From Leptotrichia massiliensis (GTDB taxonomy: Bacteria; Fusobacteriota; Fusobacteriia; Fusobacteriales; Leptotrichiaceae), in assembly GCF_900104625.1 (NCBI RefSeq), contig NZ_FNVZ01000005.1, positions 1,054,001 to 1,118,000 on the forward strand: 64,000 bases of DNA, given 5' to 3'. Positions 43,621 through 52,537 of the stretch are shown piece after piece. The notes beneath the pieces were generated by a model. The model did no database searches, was not told the DNA's origin, and worked only from the letters and a program-made list of their open reading frames with translations. Numbering within the stretch: position 1 is the stretch's first letter; every line of letters begins with the position of its first letter. Position numbers and translations under genes: made by a program.

Positions 43621-44130
43621 ATGAAATTATTTAAATTTTTATTTTTTTCAGTTATTGTATTAATTGCAGGCTTAGGTTACTACATTTACACTCAAAATCA
43701 GTTAAAAATTCCAGATTCTATGGTAAAAAGTGCTGTTGCTTCGAAATTTCCAATAGAAAAATCTTACCCTCTTGGAAAAATTAAACTATTTAATCCAAAA
43801 GTACATTTTGAGAATGATAAGTTAATTATTGAAGCAGAATACCTAAATGATGCATTAAATGATCAGATTAGCGGAACAATGACCTTTGCAACTGACATTC
43901 GTTATGATCCAATGAAATCAAATCTTTATCTCGAGGACTTCCAAATTGTAAGACTTACAAAAGAAAATAAAGAAATTGATCTTGATAAAAAACCTATTAT
44001 CAGAACAGGCTTAAATTATGCTTTTAGTCAGCTTGAAAAAAAAGAAATTCTGAATTTATCAGGAGTTGAAAAATTTCAAATGATAAAAGATATAAAAATT
44101 GAAAATAATAAATTGACTGTTGTTAAATAA
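43621..44130 (+). CDS. DUF1439 (YceB-like) membrane-anchored protein
   Basis: The protein has 169 residues with one N-terminal membrane segment (residues 4-24). The rest is an exported domain with FPIEKSYPLGKIKLFNPKVHFENDKLIIEAEY, GTMTFATDIRYDPMKSNLYLEDFQIV and a final helix region, matching the DUF1439/YceB lipid-binding-like fold of periplasmic lipoproteins. Here the Cys of a lipobox is missing, so it is anchored by the helix. AAAGGAG precedes the ATG. Confidence 0.65.
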   Translation: MKLFKFLFFSVIVLIAGLGYYIYTQNQLKIPDSMVKSAVASKFPIEKSYPLGKIKLFNPKVHFENDKLIIEAEYLNDALNDQISGTMTFATDIRYDPMKSNLYLEDFQIVRLTKENKEIDLDKKPIIRTGLNYAFSQLEKKEILNLSGVEKFQMIKDIKIENNKLTVVK

Positions 44131-44226
44131 AATTTTTTCTTTTTATTTGATTTATAAATAAATTTTGTAAAATCTCAATGAACATTTGTTTTTTCTATTA
44201 TTTTTTATTTACTTCAGTTTATCTAA

Positions 44227-44254
44227 GCAGAGGTATCAAACGCCATACCTCTGC
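44227..44254. repeat. Perfect 10-bp hairpin in the 44131-44427 gap
   Basis: GCAGAGGTAT and ATACCTCTGC form a perfect stem around an 8-nt loop. No T-run follows on either strand. It marks a less AT-rich patch in a 297-nt gap. AACTCGCT and GCTCAGACAG further on resemble the element at 21425-21544, so a decayed copy is possible. Confidence 0.4.
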
Positions 44255-44427
44255 ACTCCCGCTTTACGCAAAACTTTCTTTTAGAACAAAAATAGAACTC
44301 GCTTTTGAATATAGATTATTTTAATTATGAATAAACATTCGTAATTTCAAATAAATTCCAAAAGCTCAGACAGCTATTTTTCTTCTAACGAAATTTTGCT
44401 TATTGAAAATACATAATTTAATTCTCA

Positions 44428-44769
44428 TCATTTCAAATAAATTTTCAAAGTCCCTAAAAAATATATCACTGCAATAGAAACAATTATTATTATTCCAAGA
44501 TTTGTCTTCCTAAAAGTTAAATATGCCACGATTACCATTCCAATCAGAACTCTTATTATGTCAAAATTTGTACTTCCAGTAGAAGTAAAAATATCTGGAA
44601 ATACTAATACTGTCAGTACTGTATAAGGAAGTGCTTCAAAGAATTTATTAACTTTTAGGTTGTTTTCTGGAATTTTTACAAATATTGGTAATGTCCTCAG
44701 TATTACCGTCATGATTATGAGTGTCATCAAAATCATTGTTAAAATCCCTAAATTTTCGTTATAATTCAA
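44428..44769 (-). CDS. azlD: AzlD-type branched-chain amino-acid exporter subunit
   Basis: The product has 113 residues from TTG 44769, with AAGGAAG 8 nt upstream; the longer frame would overlap azlC by 50 nt. It is a small four-helix membrane protein with ILRTLPIFVKIP and FFEALPYTVLTVLVFPDIF, the AzlD signature. With AzlC it exports branched-chain amino acids or analogues. It starts 28 nt after the azlC stop codon. Confidence 0.85.
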   Translation of the reverse strand: MNYNENLGILTMILMTLIIMTVILRTLPIFVKIPENNLKVNKFFEALPYTVLTVLVFPDIFTSTGSTNFDIIRVLIGMVIVAYLTFRKTNLGIIIIVSIAVIYFLGTLKIYLK

Positions 44770-44797
44770 TCTTATCACTTCCTTTCCCTTTATTAAT

Positions 44798-45529
44798 TTA
44801 ATCGTTTTCCTGCTTTTCAGGATTTTCATTATAATAAAGCTGTGCATATATAAAACTTGCCAAAAACATCGTTAAAATCATAACCCATCCTGAACTTACC
44901 TTATTTAAAATAGGCAAAAATGAAAATGCCATTTTTATAATAAGTGCCAGCAAAACAATTCTTATATATTTAAAATTTTGGCTTAAAGCCATTATTAACA
45001 TACTGAAAAATATTGAATAAAGCACAAAATTCATACTAGTCATAAGTGATTCTGGCAATTTTTCACCAAATATTGCTCCAAAAATTGTACCAAAACAGTA
45101 GCAAAAATATGGAATTGTATTTACTCCCATCATATACCATGCATTTGTTACCTTTTTCAATGTCAGATATGTTACAGTTTCATCAGTAAGCCCCACACCT
45201 ACCAGAAATTTCTGAAAAACAGGAGTTTTTTCACCAAGCTGTCTAAAAATAACAATATTTAACAATAAATATCTTAAATTTATAAGACCAATAGATAAAA
45301 TTACTTCAACTGGAGGCGATTTCATCACATAAAGCACCTTTAACAGTAATGAATGAGCCCCTCCTGCATACATTCCAAATGATGTAAGCCCTATCATTGG
45401 CAAAATTTGGGAAAAACTTTTGGCTGAAATCAGTCCAATTGCAACTCCAAAGGGTATATAGGCAATTCCGATTCCAGTACCGTCTTTTAATCCCTTTAAA
45501 TAGTTTTCCAGTTTTCTTATTTGTGCCAT
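44798..45529 (-). CDS. azlC: AzlC-type branched-chain amino-acid exporter
   Basis: The protein has 243 residues and is nearly all membrane-embedded. GTGIGIAYIPFGVAIGLISAKSFSQ, TSFGMYAGGAHSLLLKVL and GVGLTDETVTYLTLKK match AzlC. It is the large subunit of the AzlCD exporter, with azlD directly downstream. Confidence 0.9.
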   Translation of the reverse strand: MAQIRKLENYLKGLKDGTGIGIAYIPFGVAIGLISAKSFSQILPMIGLTSFGMYAGGAHSLLLKVLYVMKSPPVEVILSIGLINLRYLLLNIVIFRQLGEKTPVFQKFLVGVGLTDETVTYLTLKKVTNAWYMMGVNTIPYFCYCFGTIFGAIFGEKLPESLMTSMNFVLYSIFFSMLIMALSQNFKYIRIVLLALIIKMAFSFLPILNKVSSGWVMILTMFLASFIYAQLYYNENPEKQEND

Positions 45530-45629
45530 TTTTTGTTCTGATTCCTTCCTTATATAGTATTATTCTAACAATTTCAAAACAATTAGTCAAATATATAATA
45601 TATATTTCTATCATATATAAAATATATTA

Positions 45630-48600
45630 TTACTTTAATAATCCCCAATTTTTAGCCACACTTCCATTAGCTTTTAACGGAACTTTCTTAAATTTAACAG
45701 TATTTTCCATAATTTTTTCAATTTTTTTCATATATTCCTTAGCAAATTCATCACGAACTTCAAAAATTAGTTCATCGTGAACTTGAAGAAGCATTTTGAT
45801 ATTTTCATCATTTTTAAACTCCTCATGAAGTTCAATCATAACTTTTTTTATAATATTTGCCGCTGTTCCCTGAACGACAGTATTTACCGCCATTCTCACA
45901 GCCTGTGCCTGTACATTTTTATTTGTTGAATTAATTCCGTTAATGTATCTTCTCGTACCGTAAAAAGTTTCTACAAAACCGTGAAGTTTAGCCGTTTCTG
46001 TAACAATATCCAAAAATTTTCTAACTCTAGGATATTCCTCAAAATATGTCGTAATATATTGAGAAGCCTCCTGAACTGTAATTCCCAATTCCTTTGACAA
46101 TCCAAATGGCGTTTTTCCATACAAAATACTAAAATTAATTACTTTTGCAATACTTCTCTCATGCCGTGAAATCTCATCTTCTTCGGTTTTGAAAAATATC
46201 TTTCTTGCCGTTAAGTCATGCAAATCCTGATTATCCTGATACGCCTGTACTAAATGCCTGTCTTTTGACAATTCAGCCAGAACTCTCAATTCAATTTGTG
46301 AATAATCAAACGAAATCAAGCTATGTCCTTCTTTTGCTACAAAACCAGTACGAATCCTTATTCCATCATCTGTTCTCACAGGAATATTCTGTAAATTTGG
46401 ATTTGCTGACGAAAGCCGTCCAGTAGATGTCCCATTTTGGTTAAAAGTAGTATGAATCCTTTCCTTTTTATCCGCCAGTTTCGGAATTGGCTCAATGTAT
46501 GTTGATAATAATTTCTTATAAGCCCTGTATTCTAGCAACTTTTTCCCAATCATCCGTTTGTCTTCTGTCAATTCTCCATTGTTTGCAATCATTTCCAGAA
46601 CTTCCACATTTGTTGAATATCCAGTCTTTGTCTTTTTCCCGGATGGAATATGTAATTTTTCAAACAAAACTTCTCCTAGCTGCTGCGGCGAATCAATATT
46701 AAATTTTTCATTGGCAAGTTCGTGAATCTCATTTTCAAGCATACTTAACTTTTGCTCAAGTTCATTTTGAAATTCACTGAAATATTTTTTATCAATTTGT
46801 ATTCCAGTTTCTTCCATTTGTGCCAATACTGGTATTAATCGACTTTCCAGCTTGTCAAATATATTTAAGAACTGCTCATTTTGCAATCTGTTTCTAAAAA
46901 TTGTTTCCAATTTATAAATAAAAAATGTTCTCTTCGATAAAAACTCACAAATCACATCATCGGAAACATCACTAAAATCCTTCTTTCTTCGTTCCTTTTT
47001 AAATTGCTCCTCAAAAGTTGCAATCTCAACACCAAACTCATCCAGAATTATTTCCTCAATTTCCTGTAAACTTTCCGTCCCAAGTACATATCGTGCAAGC
47101 AGAATATCAAAATATTCAGTACATTTTATTCCAAACCTGTCATTATTTATCCCATAAGTTTTTCCGCCAACAGAATATCCAAAATACTCACTTTCCCCAC
47201 TTTTCATATACTCTTTCACATTATAGGCGATAATTTCTTTCTCGCTCAATAATTTATAAATATTCTCAATATTTTTTTTATTATCTTTTTGCTCATCAGA
47301 GTTATTACTTGAACTAAACAAATTAATCTGTACTCCAGACTCTGCATTTTTTTGATTTCCATTTTTCAAAATATCCTTAAGTTCACTATCCAAAAGCACA
47401 ATATTCGTTTTTTCATCACAAATAGAAAGTCCAAGCATATTCTCAAAAATTGCTACTTTTTTATCCATTTTCTCAATCACAGAATAAGCATCATTCCAGC
47501 TCATAACTTTTCCATAATTTTTCTCAAAATACACTTTTTCATCTTTAATTTTCTTGGTTTTTTCAGTTTTCTGATTTTCTAGTGCGGTCTCTTCCTGCTT
47601 TTTCTTCTGAGCCTCATATTCTATTGCCAATTTTTCTTTTAAAACTTGAATTTCATCAATTTTTTTATCTATTTCTGAATTATGTTCGTACTCCACATGC
47701 TCATAAAAATGTGAAATTCCATCAAAAATCGGATTTTCATTATCATACTCCAATTCCTGCTTTTCAATTTTTTCTCTTTCAAATCTCTCTTTTTCCAATT
47801 TTTCTTCAGTAATTTTTTTATTTTTTTCTAAAACTAACTTCTCTTCTTCAGTAAGTTCCTTCTGATTACCATTTTGCAAGAATCTTTCCTTTTCTTCTTC
47901 CACAGCTTTAGAAAATCTTTTAAAATCAAGTTCTTCATAAAGTTCCAAAAGGCTGTCAAAATCCTTTTCCTCAAATTTCAATTTCTTTTTATCATATTCA
48001 ATATCAAGTTCTCGCTTCACAGTTGCAAGTTCCCGACTTATAAAGGCATTTTCCTTATCACTCAGTAATTTTTCCTTCTGTTTTCCCTTTATTTCGTCAA
48101 TATTTTCGTAAATTCCTTCCAAATTTCCATAAGTCGTAATAAGTTTTACCCCATTTTTAGGCCCAATCCCAGCAACTCCTGGAATCCCATCCGACTTATC
48201 CCCCATAAGCCCAAACAAATCAGGAATCTTATCAGGTGTAACTCCCAAATATTCGACTACATCTTCGTCAGTCTTTATATGTTTAAATGAAGAATTTTTA
48301 TCCCCTTTTCCAAGTAAGGCAATGTTAATTTTCCCATCTACAAGTTGTGCCAAATCCTTATCCCCAGTTATTACAAAAACCTCAATCTGCTCATCTTCAT
48401 CATTAGAAAATTTAGTGGCAAAAGTGGCAATAACATCATCCGCTTCCTGCCCAGCCTTCTTATATTTCGGAATTCTATACCCATCCAATACCTTCATAAT
48501 AGTATCAATCTGCATAACCAGTTCTTCAGGCATACTTTCCCTATGTGCCTTATACGTTTCCAGCTCCCCAGTTCTATCCAGCTCACTTCTTTTCACATCT

Positions 48601-48770
48601 AGACAAGCCACTAAATAATCAGGCCTAAACTCCCTAATCACACTTTCCAGCGTATTAATAAACCCAAATGTTGCTCCAGTAGACATTCCGTTACTATTTC
48701 TCATTCCCATTAGTGCAAAATGACTTCTATACATAATCGCACTCGTATCCAATATAACCGCTCTTTTCAA
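45630..48770 (-). CDS. polA: DNA polymerase I, enlarged linker, no proofreading site
   Basis: The protein has 1046 residues, about 110 more than E. coli PolA. It starts at TTG 48770, 9 nt after GAGGA. Residues 1-300 are the 5'-3' exonuclease/flap domain (ILDTSAIMYRSHFAL, ITGDKDLAQLV, DLFGLMGDKSDGIPGVAGIG). Residues 300-410 form a Glu/Lys-rich coiled-coil insert. The 3'-5' exonuclease domain is degenerate: the DxE start is replaced by VAIFENMLGLSI. The polymerase domain has FNQNGTSTGRLSSANPNLQNIP, SFDYSQIELRVLA, RSIAKVINFSILYG and LLQVHDELIFEV. It fills gaps and removes primers. Confidence 0.95.
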   Translation of the reverse strand: MKRAVILDTSAIMYRSHFALMGMRNSNGMSTGATFGFINTLESVIREFRPDYLVACLDVKRSELDRTGELETYKAHRESMPEELVMQIDTIMKVLDGYRIPKYKKAGQEADDVIATFATKFSNDEDEQIEVFVITGDKDLAQLVDGKINIALLGKGDKNSSFKHIKTDEDVVEYLGVTPDKIPDLFGLMGDKSDGIPGVAGIGPKNGVKLITTYGNLEGIYENIDEIKGKQKEKLLSDKENAFISRELATVKRELDIEYDKKKLKFEEKDFDSLLELYEELDFKRFSKAVEEEKERFLQNGNQKELTEEEKLVLEKNKKITEEKLEKERFEREKIEKQELEYDNENPIFDGISHFYEHVEYEHNSEIDKKIDEIQVLKEKLAIEYEAQKKKQEETALENQKTEKTKKIKDEKVYFEKNYGKVMSWNDAYSVIEKMDKKVAIFENMLGLSICDEKTNIVLLDSELKDILKNGNQKNAESGVQINLFSSSNNSDEQKDNKKNIENIYKLLSEKEIIAYNVKEYMKSGESEYFGYSVGGKTYGINNDRFGIKCTEYFDILLARYVLGTESLQEIEEIILDEFGVEIATFEEQFKKERRKKDFSDVSDDVICEFLSKRTFFIYKLETIFRNRLQNEQFLNIFDKLESRLIPVLAQMEETGIQIDKKYFSEFQNELEQKLSMLENEIHELANEKFNIDSPQQLGEVLFEKLHIPSGKKTKTGYSTNVEVLEMIANNGELTEDKRMIGKKLLEYRAYKKLLSTYIEPIPKLADKKERIHTTFNQNGTSTGRLSSANPNLQNIPVRTDDGIRIRTGFVAKEGHSLISFDYSQIELRVLAELSKDRHLVQAYQDNQDLHDLTARKIFFKTEEDEISRHERSIAKVINFSILYGKTPFGLSKELGITVQEASQYITTYFEEYPRVRKFLDIVTETAKLHGFVETFYGTRRYINGINSTNKNVQAQAVRMAVNTVVQGTAANIIKKVMIELHEEFKNDENIKMLLQVHDELIFEVRDEFAKEYMKKIEKIMENTVKFKKVPLKANGSVAKNWGLLK

Positions 48771-49032
48771 CTTAATTATTCCTCATTTCTTTTTTTAATT
48801 TTAACAATATTTATATTTATATATTTTACCATTTTTTACATTTTTTCTCAAATTTAATATGCATTCAATCTCTCTTATATTTATCCCTATTTAAATGGAA
48901 AATAATCTAATATTAAATCTCATTATAAAATAGAAACTATCATTAAGGACAAAACATTTTAATTCTTTACTAATATAGTATGTAATTCAAAATTTATTAA
49001 ACATCAGCTATTTAAAAAGGGAATAGCATTAA
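48771..49032. other. Non-coding stretch upstream of polA
   Basis: AT-rich; holds the polA ribosome binding site at its left edge and presumably its promoter. I see no reading frame with coding character and no other structure. Confidence 0.5.
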
Positions 49033-49088
49033 TAAAAAAATAACCTCTAATCCTAGATAAAATTTAGGAAAAAAGAGATTATTTTTAC
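49033..49088 (-). terminator. Terminator of the tube-like protein gene
   Basis: On the minus strand AATAATCTCT pairs with AGAGGTTATT, with inner TCCTAAA/TCTAGGA pairing, followed by seven T residues. Confidence 0.75.
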
Positions 49089-49184
49089 TTTTATATAATT
49101 TTACTTATAAAAATTTTCCAAAGTTCAAAAATGCTTTTATATTTTTGATATATTTTAGAATTTTCAAAATTCTAATTCACTAAA

Positions 49185-49622
49185 CTAGGCTTCCTGTGTT
49201 GCATATCCGCCTTCGATTGCCACTTCCTTCACCTTTTCCTTCTTCTGTTTTATTTTTAGTGAAAAAGTTCCAGTTCCAGCTTGATTTCCATATTCCTCAA
49301 TATAATCAACTACAAATACGTTTGTCATATCAATTTTTCTTACCATCTGTCCTGCTGAAATTATTTCAAGACTGGCTTGTCTGTAGGCATCGCTTGCTTC
49401 TGATGGTACTAACGACCATTGTGCTACTTTTCTTGTGTCGTCTTCTGTATCGCCATTTGCTGCTGCCAGTATTTTCCCACGAATTTCCAAGATTACCCCC
49501 AAGTCCGTTGCTCTCGCATTAGAATCATCGGGCGTTTCAGAAATGTATTTTACATCCAAAATGCTTTCCTTATCAAGTAAAATTTCATTTTCCTGCCCTT
49601 TTACACTCAATCTGAATCCCAT
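49185..49622 (-). CDS. Tail-tube/Hcp-like protein (often named membrane-associated protease 1)
   Basis: The protein has 145 residues with no signal peptide. GFRLSVKGQENEILLDKESILDVKYISETPDDSNARATDLGV, then GKILAAANGDTEDDTRKVAQWSLVPSEASDAYRQASLEIISA and FVVDYIEEYGNQAGTGTFSLKIKQKK, form an all-beta protein. Homologues in clostridia and fusobacteria are called membrane-associated protease 1, but no protease motif is visible. The pattern resembles Hcp or phage tail tube proteins. It is a single gene with no baseplate or sheath genes nearby. Function uncertain. Confidence 0.6.
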   Translation of the reverse strand: MGFRLSVKGQENEILLDKESILDVKYISETPDDSNARATDLGVILEIRGKILAAANGDTEDDTRKVAQWSLVPSEASDAYRQASLEIISAGQMVRKIDMTNVFVVDYIEEYGNQAGTGTFSLKIKQKKEKVKEVAIEGGYATQEA

Positions 49623-49756
49623 AATTATTCCCCCTCTTTTATTTTTGACAATTAAATAATAGTACTATTTTTTAAATTAATTTAATTTTAATTATCTAGT
49701 ATTATTTTACATCAAAAACATTTATTTGTCAATATTATTTTTTAATTTTTTATTAA

Positions 49757-50401
49757 TTAATCTACAAGATAAATTTTAAGAGCTATCTCCTCATCATAAG
49801 GAATCGGTACTGCGATAAACTTTTTCCCAGCATCAATCATTCTTGCAATAATTTCACTTTGGTTTTTCGGCAAATATCCAACTTTTTCCTTTTTGGAATT
49901 ATACATGGCGACTGCATTTAGCGAAATGCCGTTAAATTCACGGAATAAATCCAATTGAACTTCATCTTTAATTTTAATTGCAAAATTTCTGATATATTTA
50001 GCTCCTTCCAAATAAGTATCGAGTAAAAAGAGCCTTTTTGATTTTTTTGTATATTTATCAATTAATGTTTTGGCATATTCAAACATCATTTCCTTGCCAA
50101 GCCTAATTTTTTCCTCACGTCCATTATTTTTCTGAATAACAAGCACTCCATTCCCAAAATTAAATTCATTTATCATATAATTTCGCTGATTTTTCAAAAG
50201 TTCAAAATAGTCCATCATTTCTTCAAAAATCATAATTTCCTTTTGATTAATCTGAAAAGAGCCTTTTCTTAGCTCAACTGATGTATTTTCAATGTATGAA
50301 TAATAAAATCTTCCATCTGGAAAAATTTCAATTTCATAATTTCCACCATAATAAAGTCCATCAAACTCAAGTTTTATCCAGCTAAAATTATTTATTAACA
50401 T
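49757..50401 (-). CDS. HIRAN-domain protein
   Basis: The protein has 214 residues. The C-terminal 90 residues, GAKYIRNFAIKIKDEVQLDLFREF, then NAVAMYNSKKEKVGYLPKNQSEIIARMID, follow the HIRAN pattern, a small domain that binds DNA ends in helicases such as HLTF. The N-terminal 120 residues (FDGLYYGGNYEIEIFPDGRFYYSY...) look beta-rich and unfamiliar. There is no helicase or nuclease domain. It lies 63 nt downstream of the 2-hydroxyacid dehydrogenase gene on the same strand. Confidence 0.7.
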   Translation of the reverse strand: MLINNFSWIKLEFDGLYYGGNYEIEIFPDGRFYYSYIENTSVELRKGSFQINQKEIMIFEEMMDYFELLKNQRNYMINEFNFGNGVLVIQKNNGREEKIRLGKEMMFEYAKTLIDKYTKKSKRLFLLDTYLEGAKYIRNFAIKIKDEVQLDLFREFNGISLNAVAMYNSKKEKVGYLPKNQSEIIARMIDAGKKFIAVPIPYDEEIALKIYLVD

Positions 50402-50464
50402 TTATCTTTCACCTCTTTCACCTTTCTAGTAAAATTTTTTTGTAATATTTTTGAAAAATTTTCC

Positions 50465-51445
50465 CTATTTTAAGCCTTCCAGCTTTCCTTCAAGAAACAA
50501 TTTTAAATTTTTCTCAACATCGTCCATCAGCTTTATCATGCTTTTTTCAGATTTCCAAGCAATATGAGGTGTAATTAAAATATTATCCAGCTCAAATAAT
50601 TTAGAATTTTTTTCAATTGGTTCAACACTTGTAACATCAACAGCTGCTGATTTTATTATTTTATTTTTTAGTGCAAAATACAAATCTTCCTGATTTATTA
50701 CAGGTCCTCTTGCAAGATTCAAAATTACCGCACTTTTCTTCATCTTTTTCATTTTTTCAAGATTTATAAGATTCCGTGTCGAATCAGTCAGCGGGACATG
50801 AAGCGTTAAAACATCACATTTTTCCAGCACTTCGTCCAATTCATACCGTAAAATTCCATCTTCTCCAATCGCAGTATCACTTTTGCCATATTCTTTCCCA
50901 GTATTTTTAGCAACCATAACTTTTATTCCAAGCATTTCAGCAATTTTTCCAACTCTTTTCCCAATATTTCCAAATCCCACAATTCCTAAAATCTTCCCAG
51001 CCGCATCATCTATCGGATATTTCTGATATTCAGGAACAGCAATATTTATCCATTTTCCTTCCTTAACTTCCTCATAATATCTATTAACAGGCGTCAATTC
51101 ATTCAATAAAAAAGTAATCGCAAGTTGTGCAACGGAATTAGTCGAATATCCAGAAACATTTGCCACTTTTATCCCAAACTCATTTGCGCTTTTCACATCA
51201 ATATGGTTAAATCCTGTCGCTGTAACAAGTATCAATTTAAGTTTTTCAGCCTTCTCAAATTGCTTTTTCCCTAATTTTATCCGCGTCGTTATTACAACAT
51301 CCACATCCTTTATTCTTTCATCAATTTCGCTAGAATCAGTATCTTCATACTCAATGTATTTACCGTATTTAGAAAATCTTTCTTTCAAATCAATAGGCCC
51401 TGCCGTAATTCTGTCTAAATAAACTATCTTTAAATTTTTATCCAT
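50465..51445 (-). CDS. D-isomer 2-hydroxyacid dehydrogenase (glycerate/hydroxypyruvate type)
   Basis: The product has 326 residues from ATG 51445; at the other ATG (51454) the AGAGAG would touch the start. Rossmann motif GIVGFGNIGKRVGKIA, catalytic Arg in LNLARGPVINQ, Glu in VTSVEPIE and His in LITPHIAWKS. VTATGFNHIDVKSANEFGIKVANVSGYST is the substrate-side block. It reduces 2-keto acids with NAD(P)H. It is a distant paralogue of the LdhA at 6566 and probably has a different substrate. Confidence 0.88.
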   Translation of the reverse strand: MDKNLKIVYLDRITAGPIDLKERFSKYGKYIEYEDTDSSEIDERIKDVDVVITTRIKLGKKQFEKAEKLKLILVTATGFNHIDVKSANEFGIKVANVSGYSTNSVAQLAITFLLNELTPVNRYYEEVKEGKWINIAVPEYQKYPIDDAAGKILGIVGFGNIGKRVGKIAEMLGIKVMVAKNTGKEYGKSDTAIGEDGILRYELDEVLEKCDVLTLHVPLTDSTRNLINLEKMKKMKKSAVILNLARGPVINQEDLYFALKNKIIKSAAVDVTSVEPIEKNSKLFELDNILITPHIAWKSEKSMIKLMDDVEKNLKLFLEGKLEGLK

Positions 51446-51547
51446 AATTATCATCTCTCTTTAGTTAATTTAATTTTTGCATATTTATAAAAAGTTATTT
51501 TATCAAATTATATTTTTGGTGGAAAAATGTATTCGTTTAATGTCAAT

Positions 51548-52276
51548 TTATATAATATCCACATCCGCTTTTAATTTATAGATAACATCTTTTCTTTCTA
51601 CAACAATCATAACTTTTTCTTTCAATTCCTTATCTCGTTTTATTTTCTGCAATAATTTTTTAGCAGGATTTATGGCAATGGCGTTCCCTACGTTTTTAAA
51701 CATTGTCAGATCGCCTGTTGTATCTCCGTAAGCATACGATTTTGTCAAATCTATTTCGTACATTTTACAAAAATCTGCTATTGCCTTCTGTTTACTCTTG
51801 GCATCCCACATTGGAGTTACTTTCCCTGTGAAAATGCCATCTTCATTAACTTCATAAATAGAAGCCCTGTAATCTTTGACTCCATATCTTTCAGCCATTT
51901 TGCTTACAAGAAAGTCTGGACTTCCAGAAATAATTATAACTTTATGATCTCTTTCCTTATGATATTTAAGTCTCTCACGTGTATATCTGTAAACTTTATC
52001 CCCTTTTAGTTTCATTACCCTTTTAGCAATAAAATCCATATCTTCCTTGCTAAAATTCTTTAATGCATCCATATAAGTCTGAACAAGCTCATCTAGATAA
52101 TCATCGTAATCCCCAGTTCTGTTTTCCCACTTGGAAAATTTTTCCTTAACTTTCCCTTCCCAAGTCATCATGTCAATATATTCATACTGTACAAGCATCT
52201 TAAAATGCTCAATCAGTAAAGAATCCCTGTAAATTGTTCCATCTATATCAAAAAATGCCGCTACATTTTTTTTCAT
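51548..52276 (-). CDS. HAD-IB family phosphatase (SerB-like)
   Basis: The protein has 242 residues. AAFFDIDGTIYRDSLLIEHF is motif I (DxDGT), VIIISGSPDFLVSKMAERYGV is motif II and YAYGDTTGDLTMF is motif IV. The subfamily IB hydrolases include phosphoserine phosphatase and phosphatases of lipid or polyol phosphates; the substrate is not clear. It is an independent gene between the dehydrogenase and malQ, divergent from malQ. Confidence 0.88.
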   Translation of the reverse strand: MKKNVAAFFDIDGTIYRDSLLIEHFKMLVQYEYIDMMTWEGKVKEKFSKWENRTGDYDDYLDELVQTYMDALKNFSKEDMDFIAKRVMKLKGDKVYRYTRERLKYHKERDHKVIIISGSPDFLVSKMAERYGVKDYRASIYEVNEDGIFTGKVTPMWDAKSKQKAIADFCKMYEIDLTKSYAYGDTTGDLTMFKNVGNAIAINPAKKLLQKIKRDKELKEKVMIVVERKDVIYKLKADVDII

Positions 52277-52455
52277 CTGCGTTCCCCCTTACTTTGATTT
52301 TAATATTTTTTTATTGTTATATTTTACCCTATTTTTCTCACAAATTCAAATAAAATAGGAAAGAAAAAACTGTATAACCGAAAAATAATCAAACTTTGAT
52401 AAAAATTATATAAAAACATTTCTTAAATTTTTGTTTCAGAACATTTACGTATATG

Positions 52456-52484
52456 TTGACAATTCAAATAAAATATAGTATATT
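52456..52484 (+). promoter_or_regulatory. Promoter of malQ
   Basis: TTGACA (52456-52461) and TATATT (52479-52484) are 17 nt apart; AAGGAGGA at 52523-52530 precedes ATG 52538. Confidence 0.75.
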
Positions 52485-52537
52485 TAGTATGAGAAATGAA
52501 ATTAATTTTATTAATAAATTTTAAGGAGGATATAGAA

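Noticed and set aside
44428-44847. AzlD starting at 44847
   Set aside because: This would overlap azlC by 50 nt and has no ribosome binding site; TTG 44769 has AAGGAAG at good spacing.
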